NCBI GenBank assembly: GCA_945787585.1
Contig: CALZIG010000210.1
Span: 1 to 8,345, forward strand
Origin: an uncultured Gammaproteobacteria bacterium
GTDB lineage: Bacteria > Pseudomonadota > Gammaproteobacteria > SZUA-140
Direction: 5' to 3'
DNA: 8,345 nt
The notes beneath the pieces are model-generated. The model was not told the origin of the DNA. It made no database searches and saw only the letters and a list, made by a program, of their open reading frames with translations. Of the stretch, positions 7,097 to 8,345 are shown in pieces. Numbering within the stretch: the first letter of the stretch is position 1; every line of letters begins with the position of its first letter. The translations under genes were made by a program, and so were the position numbers.

Positions 7097-8218
7097 ATGG
7101 CTGAAGCAGAAACTAAGCGAGTGGTACCTCCTGAGGAAGTTGATTGCGATCAACTTGTTACCCAGCTTGCGCGCTGTTCGCCGTTGTCGACCATGGCGGA
7201 GGCGCAGATCCCTGTGCTCATTTCACTCGCGGCAGTCGAAGTCTATTCGGCCGGCACTCAGCTTTATGATAAAGGCGTACCCGCTGATGTGGTGCTTTAC
7301 CTGTTGAGAGGCGAGCTGGAGGTGTTTCAAGCTGATAAGGCCTCCATCATCACGGCAGACTCTGAGGCTGCCTTTCAACCGATTTCCAGTAAACACTTTG
7401 CAGCCGCTAATATCACTACATCCAGTGAAGTGGAACTGATCCGCATCGAAAAGCAACTGATTGAGACCCTGACGGCATGGGGGCAAATTTCAGCGCCTGA
7501 AACAGAAGTCGTAATGAGTGAAGACGGTATCGTCACCATCGACCGTGCCAGCTGGCTCAATTCGATGATCAAATCTCCCACCTTCAGAAATCTGCCGGCG
7601 ACCAATATTGAGCAACTGCTCAACAAACTGGAGCCTGTCAGGGTCAAAGCCGGTGACCTGATTATTCGCCAGGGTGACCCGGGCGACTATTTTTATATGA
7701 TCAATAACGGTGTGGCGATGGTCACCATCAATCCCGAGAATGATGAGGATTCGGTCATCATGGCTGAGCTCAACGAGGGCGCTGCCTTTGGTGAAGCGGC
7801 GTTGATTTCAGATAATCCAAGAAACGCCACCATCACCATGATGGAGGATGGCGTGTTGCTGCGTCTGTCGAAAGAGGATTTTATTAATCTGCTGAAACAG
7901 CCAACGCTGCGTTGGGTGAGCTATGAAAAGGCGGGCTCGATCATTAAACGTGGCGCGAAATGGATCGATGTGCGTCTGGCGGAAGAGTATGAGCGCGGGC
8001 ACCTGCCGAACGCGATCAGTATCCCGATGCGTGATCTGCATAAGCGGGCGGGTAAACTGAACAATAAAATTCCTTATCTCTGTTACTGTGAGAGCGGCAC
8101 ACGCAGTTCGGCGGCCGCCTTTGCGTTATCGCAATATGGTATACGGACTGCCGTACTCAGCGGTGGGATTGATGCACTCTCTGACGACCTTCTTATAGTG
8201 GATGGCGCACAAGCCTGA
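7097..8218 (+). CDS. Double cyclic-nucleotide-binding-like domain plus rhodanese domain protein
   Basis: This 373-residue soluble protein has three parts. About 25-127 looks like a degenerate cNMP-binding fold: it has the beta-roll opening (VEVYSAGTQLYDKGVPADVVLYLLRG region) but no phosphate-binding cassette. About 160-268 is a well-formed cNMP-binding domain with VKAGDLIIRQGDPGDYFY at 183-200 and the cassette FGEAALISDNPRNATI at 231-246; E233 and R242 match the residues that hold the ribose and phosphate in CRP and PKA. About 276-367 is a rhodanese domain with WIDVRLAEEYERGHLPNA at 289-306 and an active loop CESGTR at 331-336, so C331 can carry a persulfide. There is no helix-turn-helix, so it is not itself a CRP-type transcription factor. 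The ATG at 7097 follows a weak GGA at 7089-7091. It is divergent from the large oxidoreductase, which might suggest a linked redox or sulfur role, but that is inference. No terminator is seen after it. Confidence 0.9.
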   Translation: MAEAETKRVVPPEEVDCDQLVTQLARCSPLSTMAEAQIPVLISLAAVEVYSAGTQLYDKGVPADVVLYLLRGELEVFQADKASIITADSEAAFQPISSKHFAAANITTSSEVELIRIEKQLIETLTAWGQISAPETEVVMSEDGIVTIDRASWLNSMIKSPTFRNLPATNIEQLLNKLEPVRVKAGDLIIRQGDPGDYFYMINNGVAMVTINPENDEDSVIMAELNEGAAFGEAALISDNPRNATITMMEDGVLLRLSKEDFINLLKQPTLRWVSYEKAGSIIKRGAKWIDVRLAEEYERGHLPNAISIPMRDLHKRAGKLNNKIPYLCYCESGTRSSAAAFALSQYGIRTAVLSGGIDALSDDLLIVDGAQA

Positions 8219-8280
8219 TTGCGCGGCGCGATAGCATCCAGACTGAGCCATTCAATCGTCACCCACAAATAGCGATGATT

Positions 8281-8289
8281 TGTTAGAAT
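8281..8289 (+). promoter_or_regulatory. Extended -10 promoter motif facing out of the window
   Basis: TGTTAGAAT at 8281-8289 fits an extended -10 element (TG, one base, TAGAAT with five of six to TATAAT). No recognisable -35 is found 17 bases upstream. It lies between the end of the rhodanese protein gene and an ATG at 8342, which is at the window edge and lacks a visible Shine-Dalgarno sequence. A gene beginning just outside the window is likely. The remaining 8219-8345 holds no gene or terminator I can support. Confidence 0.4.
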
Positions 8290-8345
8290 GGCCGCAAGCG
8301 CTATCCATTTATAAATACAACTAAAATACAGACGCCACCCCATGA

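Noticed and set aside
8083..8343. An 86-codon minus-strand frame at the right edge
   Set aside because: It overlaps the rhodanese active-site coding region and the outward promoter motif, and shows no recognisable domain.
8342..8345. ATG at the window edge as the start of a new gene
   Set aside because: Only four bases are visible and no Shine-Dalgarno sequence precedes it, so it cannot be called as a coding region.

Overview
The window looks like ordinary chromosome from a gammaproteobacterium of intermediate GC. The evidence is a divergent ilvA/rpiA pair, an arrangement I recall from pseudomonads and relatives, protein sequences close to the enterobacterial and pseudomonad forms, a lysine/alanine-rich histone-H1-like protein, and a large flavin/iron-sulfur oxidoreductase of the DUF3683 type. 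I cannot name the genus. No insertion sequence, phage gene, CRISPR array, tRNA or rRNA is visible.

Layout from left to right. Positions 10-363 (+) encode a 117-residue protein that is half lysine, built on internally repeated DNA. A symmetric hairpin terminator (424-457) separates it from the convergent ilvA (481-2019, -), the allosteric threonine deaminase. A short divergent region with a good promoter leads to rpiA (2137-2793, +), ribose-5-phosphate isomerase A, followed 23 bases later by a small two-helix membrane protein of the DUF2905 type (2817-3020, +). Convergent with that is a 1287-residue fusion (3057-6920, -) of a DUF3683 region, a GlcD/Dld-type FAD dehydrogenase, a double 4Fe-4S ferredoxin module and two CCG domains. 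Across a 176-base divergent intergenic region lies a 373-residue protein (7097-8218, +) with a degenerate and a well-formed cyclic-nucleotide-binding domain plus a rhodanese domain. The last 127 bases hold no gene I can support, but contain an extended -10 motif that probably drives a gene beyond the edge.

Functionally, ilvA feeds isoleucine synthesis from threonine and rpiA serves the pentose phosphate pathway. They share a control region but are not one pathway. The large oxidoreductase is probably a respiratory-chain-linked 2-hydroxyacid dehydrogenase of unknown substrate. Its divergent neighbour has the parts of a small-ligand and sulfur/redox sensor but no DNA-binding domain. Any link between the two is inferred only from position.

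I did not find a clear-cut new system. The most worthwhile leads are the cNMP/rhodanese protein beside the large oxidoreductase, the repeat-built histone-like gene with a slippery heptamer at its end, and a perfect dyad over the rpiA promoter.
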